Part shown: positions 34,501 to 44,690 of the stretch, piece by piece | Position numbering within the stretch: position 1 is the first letter of the stretch | How the letters are laid out: each line of letters opens with the position of its first letter | DNA from: Lunularia cruciata | Taxonomy: Eukaryota > Streptophyta > Marchantiopsida > Lunulariales > Lunulariaceae | DNA: 64,000 nt | Direction of reading: 5' to 3' | Assembly (NCBI GenBank): GCA_948567375.1 | Contig: OX419763.1 | Coordinates: forward strand, 1,054,001-1,118,000 | Notes under the pieces: model-generated | Database searches by the model: none | Seen by the model: only the letters and a program-made list of their open reading frames with translations | Told to the model about the DNA's origin: nothing | Translations under genes and position numbers: made by a program

Positions 34501-35101
34501 GATTTCAGTGCTCATCACTTGAGCTTGATTCCAAGTATCAACTCTATGTCTATGTTTGTGAATGTGTGGAGAATTTCAAAGTGCAAGTCAATGTGTTTGT
34601 TGGATGTTGGATTCCGCAGCCTTGATCTTCATTCTGTGTGTTTGATCCTAAGTGAAGTGCAATTAGAGCAATGCCTTGATAGATCTGAGAGGAATTATAG
34701 TGTTGGTAGTATTCTACATTTGTGAGTGTAGCGCTGTGTTGATGTGAAGCAATTTTGATCGAGGAAGTTGTGCCTTCAGTAGAGGGGTGGAACACAATTC
34801 TAAGGTGAGGTCATTTTGTAGTGAAGTGCCATTTTTAGGGGAATCTAAATCATCACAATCAAGATTTTTGGAAAGATTTGATGGAGTTGTGATTAAGGAA
34901 TGTTAATTTGTGACGAGATTGCAAATCAGTGCTTGTTACTCTCTTCTGGGTGTGGTTTCTACCTAAGAGATTAAAGATGCAACCAAGAAGAACTACATTG
35001 TTACTATTTGCTTTGTATTTGCCAATTCTGAATTGTATCTCTACAGGAACAAACTTTACTTACCTGATTAACACAAAAGTGATATTTGCCATGTTGTCAC
35101 A
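31513..35101 (+). repeat. 3' LTR of composite element (3589 bp, subfamily 1b)
   Basis: It begins TGTGGTACCCACA and ends GCCATGTTGTCACA. It carries TATAAAA at 31897, the ORF at 31924-34308 and TATTTAAG at 34427. The flank after the LTR is LINE sequence (35102 on). The variant tip and ORF N-terminus match the LTR at 41418 rather than those at 3871 and 13428. Confidence 0.88.
31924..34308 (+). pseudogene. LTR-encoded ORF, subfamily 1b
   Basis: It starts MTSNFPSPLRSHP; an in-frame upstream Met at 31879 is an alternative. Compared with subfamily 1a there is a short insertion (SPIISRKNSHQPRVEESK) before the GGKKNSEF motif. A deletion in the globular half joins AKCFHQRS directly to DEYYSQTRQS (~32620), removing the WNLQDKSPPHYIVPF block and everything to the YYA motif. 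The acidic, basic and coiled-coil parts follow (32778-33140, 33584-33799), and a clean C-terminal frame (33796-34308) ends EEDIGSE. It has several stops and shifts. Function unknown. Confidence 0.75.
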
Positions 35102-36170
35102 CTCACCTCACCCAATGATATACACATTGTCTCAGATTTTGTTGTTTTAGATCCTCAACCTAAATCTGACCATGCACCTCTATGTTGTGTCAACCCTCTT
35201 CTTACCTCAATAGAACCACATAACCTATTGACCATGCTTTTAGAGGGAAACTCCGTCTAGATTTTCACAAGTGTGATCTGTACCAACAAGCTATCCATGA
35301 AAAATTGAGCTCTCTGGAGTGGAGTTCTGATTTTCAATAACATAGTGATCAGTTGGTTGAACTTCTTCAATCTACATCTACCACCTTATTTCCAAGAGTT
35401 TCTCATAGGAAGAGACTCGGTCTCCCTTGCAATAGGTGGTATGACGATGATTGTAAAATGGCACTTCTAAACCCTAACCCTAAACCCTAAACCCTAAACT
35501 TGATCAGATTGCACAAAATCATGCTTTTGTCTCTTATAGAAAGTTGGTGAAGTGCAAGAAGCGGGCATACTTGCGACTCAAGGGGGTTGAGTTGAGCACT
35601 AAGTTGAGGAGCAACCCCTAAGGTTTTCTGGAAGAAGGTAACAATCAGATCTCCATCTCCATCATTGGATCTGAACAAGCTTTGTAACTATGTGAAGAAT
35701 CTGTACTCTTTCCCTAATGCTCCAAGCATGGCACCTAGCCTTGGATCTGCTCTCACCATCTCTGAAGCTGATGTCAAGTACGAACTCAAGAAGTTGGCCA
35801 ATGCTAAGGCGAAAGACCTTGATGGACTATGTATTGAACTTCTGAAGTGGGGTGGTAGCCCTCTGATTCCAATACTCACTTCTCTCTTGAATGAAGCAAT
35901 CAGGTGTGGCTTTCCCGAAAGATGGTGCTTCAAGAAGGTAGTTCCAATTCACAAGTCTGGCCACCAAGATATTGTCACCAATTATCGTACCATACTAGTT
36001 GGTAGTATCTTTGCCAAGTTGTATGGTTGAATTTTGGAGTCTTGAGTTTTCTCATGACTATACTTGGTCTACTTGTGTGAAGATGAGAATCAATGCAGGG
36101 TTTAGAGCTTTGTATTCACTCATGAATTGCTCTAGACTTGCTCATCTTACCACATGGGAGTTGAAGAAGG
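35102..36170 (+). pseudogene. LINE endonuclease-RT fragment
   Basis: This non-LTR retrotransposon fragment starts near the end of the AP-endonuclease domain (SDHAPL-like, ~35165) and runs into RT: MAPSLGSALTISEADVKYEL, DGLCIELLKWGGSPLIPILT, FKKVVPIHKSG (35665-36030). At ~36030 an internal deletion removes the catalytic RT core and joins to FSHDYTWSTCVKMRIN (36040-36160). At ~36170 it is fused to gypsy family B. A telomere-like insert lies at 35467-35499. Non-functional. Confidence 0.82.
35467..35499 (+). repeat. Interstitial telomere-like repeat
   Basis: About 4.5 units of CTAAACC, one shortened to CTAACC, sit within LINE coding sequence (...CACTT|CTAAACC...|TTGATC...). This is the common land-plant telomere motif on its C-rich strand. 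It is too short to be a chromosome end. Confidence 0.85.
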
Positions 36171-37978
36171 ACAAGGAGGCTCACTAAGCTTTTGAGGAGC
36201 TCAAGCAATCCCTTGTTGTGGCTCTAATTCCTACTGAACCTGATTGGAGTAAGCCTTTCATCCTCTACACTGATGCTTCTAATGTAGCTATAGGATGTAC
36301 TCTTAGTCAATTAGACCAAGATAGGCATGATCATCCAATAGCTTATGCTAGTAGGCAGATGGTTTCAGTAGAAAAGAATTACTCTATCATAGAGAGAGAA
36401 GGGTTGGCAGTGATCTTTGGTCTTAACAAGTTTAGACACTACTTGATTGGAGGGAAAGCCACCATTGTCATGGATCACAAGGCTTTGAAGTACATCTTCA
36501 ACAAGCCTAATCTTGAAGGGAGACTAGCAAGGTGGATGATACTCTTGTTTGAGTATGACTACACCATTGCTGATAGGCCAAGAAAGAAACATGCAAATGA
36601 TGATTTGTTATCTAGAGCCTATGATCATGATGGAGATGAGCCAGTGGATGATTCCTTCTCGGGTGAGGAGCTCATGAAAATCTCAATCACTCAAGAGGTT
36701 CCAATGGAGTACACAGAGATTGTGGATTTTGTGACAAGAGGTTACTATCTAAAAGAAATGCATGCTAGGGAGAGGAAGGCCCTTGCAACAAGATCTAGAC
36801 CTTACACAATGGTGGAGGATATTCTTTTTCACCAAGGAGCAGATTGTCTACTTCAAATAGCAATGGGTAAGGAAGAGTCTATTCTACCTATAAAGGAGTT
36901 TCATGAAGGTTTAGTGTATGGAGGACATTTTGCAGGAAAGGTGATTACTTTCAAGATTCTAGATGCAGGTTACCATTGGAGAGGGATTTTCAAGGATTGT
37001 CTTGATGATTGCAAAACTTGTCATGTTTGTCAAGCTTTTGCTAGAAAGTTTGCATCCACTCCACCACTTAGATCAATTCCATTGCTAGGACCTTTTGAGA
37101 AGTGGGGAATTGACTTTGTAGGTCCTCTCAATAGAACCCCAAGGAACAATTGGTATATTGTGGTAGTTATTGATTATCTTACCAAGTGGGTTGAGACTAG
37201 ACCATTGAGGGACAATAATGAAGATGAAGTTGGTAGATTTCTTTATGAATGCATTATCATTAGGTTTGAATGCCCTTTGGAGTTGATTTTTGATAGAGGA
37301 GGAGAGTTTACAGGAAGCATTAATACAGCCATGCTATAACATTTCTCTATCACACATAGAGTAACTACATCTTATAAGCCAAATTCCAATGGCTTGGCAA
37401 AGAGAACCAATCAGACCTTGTGCATGATGTTGGCCAAAGATGCAGAAATGGAGGGGGCTAAACATCATTGGGACAAGAGGATTCATGCAGTTTTATGGGA
37501 GTATAGGACAACCATGAAGACTTCCACCAGATATTCTCCATTTCAATTGGTATATGGTATTGAGTCTACCTTACCTATTCACTTTGATCTTCCTACCTTC
37601 CAAAGCATTCATAGGAGATTGAAGAAAGCACAAGGAGGTGATGAAGAAAAGTCAAGGAAGGATCAACTCATGGAGTTGGAATAGGCAAGAGCAGTTGCTA
37701 TGGTTTGAGTGGAGCTAGCCCAAAGGAAACTAAAGGAGAGCTATGACGAGAGGCAAGACAATAAGAAGGTGGAGCCTTTCAAAGAAGGTGATTGGGTAAT
37801 GTTGTTTGATTCTATGCGATTCAAGAGAGTGCAAAAGAAGTTTTTGCTTATGTACTTTGGACCTTTCATAGTGGAGAAGATGTGGGGCAATTACACGTAT
37901 GATCTCAAGGAGTTGGGAGGAACACACTTCGATAAGATTAACCATGATAAGTTAAAGATGTATCATAGAAGGTAGAGA
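36171..37978 (+). pseudogene. int: RNase H and integrase, gypsy family B
   Basis: A 373-codon open frame (36218-37339) covers RNase H (FILYTDASNVAIGCTLSQ, IEREGLAVIFGLNKFRHYL, VMDHKALKYIF) and the integrase zinc region (FHEGLVYGGHFAG with CKTCHVCQ). It also covers the core with catalytic Asp in VIDYLTKWVE and FDRGGEFTG. After one stop the frame continues 37394-37684 and 37709-37975 with a GPF-type C-terminus (LMYFGPFIVEKMWGNYTYDL). The third catalytic residue reads Lys (AAG, 37400-37402, NGLAKRTNQ), where the reverse copy near 56512 keeps Glu (NGLAERTNQ). No chromodomain is seen. Less decayed than family A. Confidence 0.9.
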
Positions 37979-38023
37979 GACCTTCAGTTTGAGGACAAAG
38001 TGAAAACTTAGTTCGGGGGTAAA

Positions 38024-38760
38024 TGTAACACCCATTTGTGCATGTGTGTGGTATTGTGATATTTAGCTTGGTATTACAAGTACTTGAGAGATATTATTTA
38101 TATAGAGAATAAAGGATGGTTCTACATTAGTCATGATTAGCTAGAGTTAGTCATAGCTAAGATAGAGGGGACCTTACTTTAGAGGAAGTGGAAAAGATGA
38201 GCACCACTACTTTGGATTCTAGTGTGTTGACTTGGTATTATTCCTAGGTGTTTGGCTTTGAGGAATGAGTTGAGAACTCTTGGGCTTGCAAGCCTTTTTG
38301 TTTTATATTCTTCTATAGTCCAAGGATAGCCCATGTGAAGGAATCCTTGACTTAGTGGTTGGGTCAAGATAAGATTACATGCTTAGTGGAATATGCCCAT
38401 GTGGATGGATATTCCTTTCTACTTTTTGACTTTACTTGACTTTTATTCTAGTAACTTGAGTTTTCCAAGTTACTAGACTAAAAGTCAAGTAAAGTCAAAA
38501 AAAGTTACTATGGTAATTAGTAACTTTGGTGTGTAACTATTTCACAAGTATATAAACAAGGGGTGAGGAGGTACTCATCATCCTTTCATTTGCAACTATC
38601 TCTCTCTCATTGAGTTCTCTACTGAGTAATGTCTTGAGTCTTGGAGTGTTAGCCTTGGAGGAGTATGATAGAGTTGGGGTTCCTTACCTTCTTAGTCAAT
38701 GGTGCGCTACCATAATAGTCATCAGAGGTTCATCTTGAGTGAGAGACAGGCTGGCTCACA
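38024..38760 (+). repeat. LTR of gypsy family B (737 bp)
   Basis: It starts TGTAACACCC after the purine tract and ends GGCTGGCTCACA. Both ends are supported by the reversed copy, which begins at 55888 and ends at 53735. It contains a short inverted repeat: AGTAACTTGAGTTTT.. faces ..AAGTTACTAG around 38450-38480. It is followed by the purine-rich block. Confidence 0.85.
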
Positions 38761-40080
38761 GGACAAAAAGGGCTGGTAGGGAGAAAAAGCAACTGGAAGG
38801 GTATTGAGGAAGGAGAGACAGGGAAGAGAGATGAGGATTTGGAGGAGTGAGCTCTTGAGGACTGTGATAGGGAACTGAGGGATCAAAGGAAGGAGAAAGG
38901 ATGATAAAGTAGTATTGAGAGAGGTATCAAAGGGGATTTGGAAAGGCAGAACAGTATCAAAGGAGGGTGTTGAGGGTGAGAAAAATCAAAAGGAGTTCAG
39001 GAGTCTTGGCAGTGATAGAGAGAGAATTGAAGGATTTTTGGAGTGACATGTATCAAAAGGAAAAATCAGGGATTCACAGGAAGGATCAAAAGGAAGGACA
39101 GGATAGGGCTAGGGAAAATCTTGGAGAGTCTAGACAGGGGAACCTTCAAGGGGAAAGTTTGGACTGAGCAGGAAGGTTGGAAGATCAAAATTTCTAAGGG
39201 AGGTATCGGAGGGGTTTTCAGGACAGGAAGATAGGGAAGAATCAAAAAGGAGAGACAAGAGAGTGAAGGCATTTGAAGAGGAAGAGAGAAGAGGATAGGG
39301 ACAGAAAAAGGACAGGAAAAATTGAAAGAGAAGGTATTGAGAGAGGGCTGTAGAGGAGATATTTCAAGAGAAGAGACCTGGCTGTGCAGGAGTGACCCAA
39401 AAAAGATAGAGGAGAAATCAAAAGAGAGGGTATTGAGAGAGAGCTGGAGAGGAGAAATTTTGAGTGAAGAGAGAATCGTTGACAAGAAGGATTTGAGTGA
39501 AAAGAGAATTCTTGATAGGAAGAGATGTCTTGCAGGAAGGGTCTGGCAGTAGAGAGAATTCTCAAGAGAAAAAGAGATCTAGAATGAAGGCTTGGCAATG
39601 AAGAGAGAAGTCTGGACAGGAAGGGTTTCAAAGAGTAAGAGAACAGGTTGGGAGTGGAAGGTCTGGATTTGACAGGGCATGCATTAGGGACAAAATTTCA
39701 AAGAAAAAAGAATTTGGGTTTTGAAAGAGGACAGAGGAGAGAATTCAGGAACAAGTGGAGGAGAGAATTAAGGAACAAGTGAGAGAAGAGACTTTTGAAA
39801 AAGAGTCCTGGAACAAAATCAGGAATGAGTGAAAAATGCGGAAGAAAGGTGAGGGAGACTTTCGGAAGAGAGTCCTGGCTGTGCAGGAGTTTTGAGTCTT
39901 GACAGAGGGAAAAAATATAAAGTATTGGGGAAGTGACTGCAGAGGAGATTTTTGAAAGGAAGGCATTGAGACTGGACAGAAAGAAGAAGTCACAATTGAG
40001 AACCTGCCAATCAGAGAAAGGACCTGGAGAAGATCTTAGATGGAGTTATGACAGAACGGAGGTTGAAGAATTGTAAGGAT
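38761..40080 (+). repeat. Purine-rich, strand-asymmetric repetitive block
   Basis: About 1.3 kb in which the plus strand is dominated by A and G. Degenerate recurring words are AAGAGAGAATT, GACAGGAAGG, GGCTGTGCAGGAGT (39380 and 39886), GAGAGGGTATTGAGAGAG (39426, compare 39330) and TCAAAGGAG. No fixed period is obvious by eye. The Ser/Leu-rich reverse-strand frames here are by-products of the composition. It could be the leader of an unidentified element or a decayed minisatellite. Confidence 0.6.
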
Positions 40081-40640
40081 TAGGATTTAGAACTTGCTCA
40101 ATTCCCTTCTTTCATTACTTGGCAGTTGAAAATTTTAGGTGGTCATTCTATTATCTGAAGCTACTTGGGTTTTCCCTGAAAATGTTATAACTGCAAGGCT
40201 TGGAATTACAATGAATATTTACTTCCTTGATGAATGGGAATATTTAGTCCATGAGTCATGTCAAGGAGAGGACTCCATTCCTAGAGCTCTCAGTCCAGCC
40301 GCATTGTTAGTTCCTATCACTGACCTGGTTACAATTATCTGAACCTGGCCGGAGGACTACGACTCATTAGAGAAGATACATCACAGCCCATTAAACACAA
40401 ATTTAATATTAACAGACTTTAACATTACCAATGAATCTTGAAGATTAAGATTGCCTCAATGAAGCCTAACTCAAGAAGCCATTAAAGAGAAGCCTACGTT
40501 CAGAAGCATCGGTAGCAAGCTGGTCTAGCAAGAAGGACTGCCATCTGAGCAAGAGTGGAGACAAGGTCTGATTACAAAAGGCTTGAACGGTTGACAAGTC
40601 GAGCAGGCTGAGCGCAAGCAGCCAGGTGCCCGGCACACTC
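40081..40640. other. Unassigned low-copy stretch
   Basis: I recognise no gene or repeat in these 560 bases. Short frames exist on both strands without family resemblance. It lies between the purine block and the reversed gag. Confidence 0.4.
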
Positions 40641-41417
40641 CTAAGACCAACCAATCCCCATGAAATTGGCTGGTCTGAAATCCTTTTGGGTCACATGCAT
40701 GTACCAGCTTTGAGCTTTTGTTTTGGAGTAGACTTGGGACGATCCGCAACTGGTCAGTAGAGTCATGCTCCTTGTTGGTGAAGGAGATGACTTTGAATTC
40801 CTTGATGAATTCATCAAGATCTTTATCTTGTTCCATCTCCTTGTACTTCTGATATATATGTCTGGTGATGGGTAACAAAGTCATTTTGTATCTTTGAGGA
40901 GTCGATTGTGGTAATGTAGGACTTGTGGACCCAAGGTACTGGCTGGAGATGGTACTTTTCATTCAGCCTAGGGGTTCACCAAGTTCAAAGTTGGATCTTC
41001 ATCAATAGGTTGTTCTTCTATTGGTGCATCAACTTCAACCCAAGTTGGGGAAAGAGGTTCAATATCTTCAAATGGCTCTTTAAGATCTCCTCAAACTAGT
41101 CAAGGAATTGTATGTAAAAGATAGTGACACTCTTCTTCCATCAATTTCGTGTTATCTTCTCACGAATGAATCCTTTTATGAAACTAGCTCTCAAGGAAGT
41201 TGGTTTACTAGGTCACAACAAATATGTTTGTCTACTTGCATCTTTCTTCTTCTAAGGATTTGGAGATGCAAAGTAGCCTTGCCACCCAATCTCTTGTTTC
41301 TTTTGTTTGAGGTCCTTCAATGCTTCTTGAACTTTGTGAAGAAGTTGCAAATCCGACACCTCTTTATTAGTTCATCAAAGGTAAAGTGGCTCTTTTGGTA
41401 TTCTTCTTCTTCACTAT
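40641..41417 (-). pseudogene. gag: Family A gag N-terminal part (reverse)
   Basis: The reversed Gag of a diverged family A copy has MTLLPITRHIYQKYKEMEQD, DEFIKEFKVISFTNKEHDS (within 40525-40962), and the more N-terminal EEECHYLLHTIP-like and TFDE segments up to 41417. There the forward LTR tip (41418) interrupts it. Homologous segments are at 22040-22790. Frameshifted. Confidence 0.75.
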
Positions 41418-44192
41418 TGTGGTACCCACATTTTTGTTTTTTTCATATTTTTGAAGATGTGTATAGAAGAAGTCATGTTGTGCCTGTATGGCATTAGAAG
41501 GTGAAGAATGGTGTCTTTGGGTTGTAACCTGAGGAAAAGTGACTTTGTGTCACAAGACAAAGTACTTGGATTTGCCCTGTCAACATGCAACTCAAAGTAA
41601 AAGAGACTTTGGCTTGAGGTGCTCAACCCGAGGCAAGGATAGTGTAACAACTTTCCTTCGGGGTTGGACATTCAAGAAGGTACCACACACAAAAACATGG
41701 TGGGCCTATGAGGGGGAGGAAATTGGCAATGACAAGAGCATGAATGAGGTGTGATTTCTCGGTAGAAACTCAAAGTGAAGAAATATGGAGGAAGCCCGCC
41801 ACTATAAAATTCAGGCTAGAGATGAAGCGATGACAAGTAATTTTCCATCGCCCTTAAGGAGTCGTCCTACAGGAGATCATGGGAAGGGAATTGTAGTAGA
41901 AGATGTGCTGGTGTGTCGAGAGGGAGGCACGAGGGTTAGTCCAAGAATCAGTCAGAAGAGTAGCCACCCACCCAGAGTAGAGGAGAGTAAGATGGGAGGT
42001 GGGAAGAAGAACTATGAATTCACAGAAATAATGACAAAAATTATGAGAAATCATGCAATTTGGAGATTAGATGTGATCGCTAGAATCAAAGTCTTGAGCA
42101 AACTTTGGATCACATTCTTGGCATGGAACATTAGCTTTCCAAGTTTCATGACTGAGATCATCAAGAGTAGATGTCTCGATGGCCCCAAAGAAGAAGGGAA
42201 GAAAGGAAATCCGGCTTGATGGACAGAGTCGGATTGGAGGTTACTACTCAAAAGAGAGGCGGGTGATGAGCAAGGATCCATTTTCTTGGGGAAAGGAGAA
42301 GTAGCTGAACAAACCCAAGAAGTGAGAGACGCCTTCTCTTCAAAACACACAAAGAATGGCTACAAAGTTGAGAGCTATAAAGACCCTGTGAGGAGAGGCA
42401 TTGTAATTGCAATGATGGCTATCTTCAAGCCGAAGCAAATGACTTATGTGATGAAACATCAAGTGGTGTTCTTTCCACAAGATGTTTGCAGGGGAGCCAA
42501 TCAATTGGGCAAAGTGCTTTCATCAACGCACAAGGAAAATGGTGTGGAACTTGCAAGACAAGTCACCTCCACAATACATTGTGCCATTTGCAGCCCATTT
42601 CTACTTGGGACTGAACTTGGTAAATGCGGCAAAAAGACACAAGATGGTGTTACACTTCCACCCCGATTTGAGAACAGATGCTGATGCGGAGGAGCAGCAG
42701 TACATCTTGCAGATAAGGAGCAGTGATGAGTACTACGCATAGATGGGCAAGAGTGTGTAGTTGAAGGTGAACACTCCAAAGTGGAAGAAGAGGAGTCGAC
42801 AAGGAGAAGAAGAAGAAGCAGCGGCAACAAAACCTCAGAAGATGAGGAAGGTAAACCCGAGGAAAGAGTTGGTGGTAATTGCACTGTTGGGCAAGGAATC
42901 AGAAGGGGAGGCCGAGTGCAAGTCAGAAGACTTGGACAAGGAGGATGAACCCAAATTCACATTGTAGAGTGGGGAAACAAGTAGCGAGAGTGACGATGGA
43001 GTGGAGATGCAATCGGTACCGAAGGAGGAAGAAGGAAAGATGGAAATGGAAGAAGAATGTAACCTGAAACAAGAAGATGAAGTTCCAGCAGAGGAGAAGA
43101 GGGTGACCATTCAAAGAGGAGTCCATTCCAGAAGAAAGGTTTATTTATGAAACGGGACCAACTAAGGCAAGAGAAGTGGAGAGTGGAAGTTTGGGGAGAA
43201 AAGAATCCATTCCAATCAAGTGATTGAGTCTGAGAAGGTGAGTGTTGAGTGAAGTAGAGGCAAAGAAGGAGGAAAGTCCGCAAGCTGAGGTAAAACATAA
43301 TGAAGGAGTAGAGTATCTATGGGAGGTGGTGTGCCCGTTGTTAACAAAGTTTGAGCAGAAGAAGAAAGAGATGCAGTCAAAGTGTCTGGAGGTGAGGACT
43401 GTGGTGCAAGTGTTAGCAAAATTAGAAGAAGAGAACTCTGAGTTGAAGAAGAGTATAATCCAAGGTGAGGAGGAGAGAGAAGTACTACAAGTAGATGCAA
43501 TAGTACAGAATCAGGTAATTGAAAATTTAAAGAAGGAAGTGGGGAGTGGAGAGAGAGCAGAATGTCATAGTAAGGGAAAGGCAGATAGCGGAGTATGAGA
43601 TTTTGAAACAACAGTTTGCTGATTCACGATTAGAAATTATTCATGCTATGGCAAGAGTAGCAGAGAAGGAACAAGAGCTTGATAGAGTGATGGAGAGTGT
43701 AGAAGAGAAGAAGCAGCTCTGGCAAAGAGAGTTGACAGTGAGATATAGAGAAGAAGAGAGATTGCGGGAGTTACTTCGTAATCTGGAAGAGTAGATCATT
43801 CAGAAGGAGAAGGAGAAAGAGACAATCAAAGCCAAGTTCAAGGTAAAACTGGCTATGTTTAGGGAAGATTGGCTTGCAGATCAAGAACGGGAGAGAAGAA
43901 TGAGACTTGAGCCATTGAAGGAGATTGTGACGAAGATGAACACGATGCTGAATATAGAAGCTAACGTAAGGATTGAAGAAATGATATGGCACGAGTTGAA
44001 GTTGTTGGTGTAGGGGACGAGTAGGAGAAATGCAAAGAATAAGGATTTGAATGCTTTGCTGATAAGTCTTAGAACTCATGTAGATAGGAAGATATTAGAA
44101 GTGGAAGATAACATCACGATCCGATTAGATTTGGTAAAGTTGGAGATAGATAAACTTCGGAAGGATGTAAGAGCAAAACCCAAAGTAGAAGG
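41418..44192 (+). mobile_element. Family A LTR, subfamily 1b, 3'-truncated
   Basis: It begins TGTGGTACCCACA inserted in reversed gag and carries TATAAAA at 41803 and the ORF. It breaks off at ~44192 inside the ORF C-terminus (after VRAKPKVE), where sequence leading to a reversed LINE 3' end begins. There is no internal region, so it may be a truncated solo LTR. Confidence 0.82.
41830..44190 (+). pseudogene. LTR-encoded ORF, subfamily 1b, near complete
   Basis: It starts MTSNFPSPLRSRPTGDHGKG (alternative in-frame Met at 41785). This copy retains the globular half that 31924 lost: AKNGYKVESYKDP-equivalent (42290-42400), then in a shifted frame FAGEPINWAKCFHQRTRKMV and DKSPPQYIVPFAAHFYLGLN (42482-42742). 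The acidic part, basic segment, coiled coil (43242-43794) and DVRAKPKVE follow, with loss of the tail at ~44190. Four or more shifts or stops are present. Together with 13841 it would allow a consensus of the protein. Confidence 0.75.
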
Positions 44193-44239
44193 GTGTAAAT
44201 AAAGTTATGTTACTCATGTGTTGTAGATCATACAACAAA

Positions 44240-44690
44240 AACAATGAACAACAATGAAATATAAAGCCCGGAAGACCCAAAGAGTCAAAAGGCTGAAAAC
44301 ACAATACAAAACACATGAAATGTGAGCCAAGGCAAGAGCCTAGGGCATCTGACCAATGTGTAACACACTGATCTGATGTAAAATAACCTTGATCATGTAC
44401 TTCCCTAATGCTAAAGCCTCAATCTGTAAGAGTGCTGAGAAATCACTACAACTAATCTGATGTCTGACTTTGATCTGCTGGTAACAAGGGCAATCAACAA
44501 ATACATGGTGCTCATCCTCAACTTTGCTCATAGTACACAATTTGCAAAGTCGCAAGGAGTGCTCTATCTGCTGCCAATGCCCTTGTTCTACTTCTAGTCT
44601 GTGAGAGCTAGTTCTATACCAAGCAATAACATGTCTAAGTGAACTAGAAATCTTAGCCAAGAGATAGTCTTGCTCACAATACAACTACCA
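44240..44690 (-). pseudogene. LINE 3' end (reverse)
   Basis: The reversed LINE C-terminus (YCEQDYLLAKISSSLRHVIA, then the zinc-binding CKLCTMSKVEDEHHVFVDC) is followed by the 3' UTR and an ATTGTTCATTG-type tail near 44240. It is 5'-truncated at ~44690, where a short ACCAAACT-like repeat (44690-44730) begins. The frame 44340-44684 is open. Homologous copies are at 54900-55330 and 59890-60360. Confidence 0.82.

Larger units (their letters stand above)
19590..35101 (+). mobile_element. Composite family A element (recombinant, internal duplication)
   Basis: The order is: truncated 5' LTR (19590-21905), PBS, gag, protease and RT up to ~26014, then an abrupt return to gag (26015) followed by protease, RT, RNase H, integrase, purine tract and 3' LTR (31513-35101). 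The 5' part resembles element 1 (subfamily 1a). The 3' LTR resembles the LTR at 41418 (subfamily 1b, TGTGGTACCCACA and MTSNFPSPLRS). This looks like recombination between two elements. All coding parts carry stops. Confidence 0.8.
36171..38760 (+). mobile_element. Gypsy family B element, 3' part
   Basis: This is a 5'-truncated Ty3/gypsy element unrelated in detail to family A: RNase H and integrase (36171-37978), then a purine-rich TTCGGGGGTAAA and an LTR (38024-38760). A second copy of the same family lies in reverse at 53735-64000. The 5' boundary is a fusion to LINE sequence at ~36170. Confidence 0.85.

Noticed and set aside
35467-35499. Chromosome end
   Set aside because: Only about 4.5 telomere units are present, and they are flanked on both sides by LINE sequence.
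39066-39631. Overlapping reverse frames of 129-139 codons in the purine-rich block
   Set aside because: Their Ser/Leu/Pro/Phe-only composition follows from the purine bias of the plus strand. No start context or conserved motif is visible.
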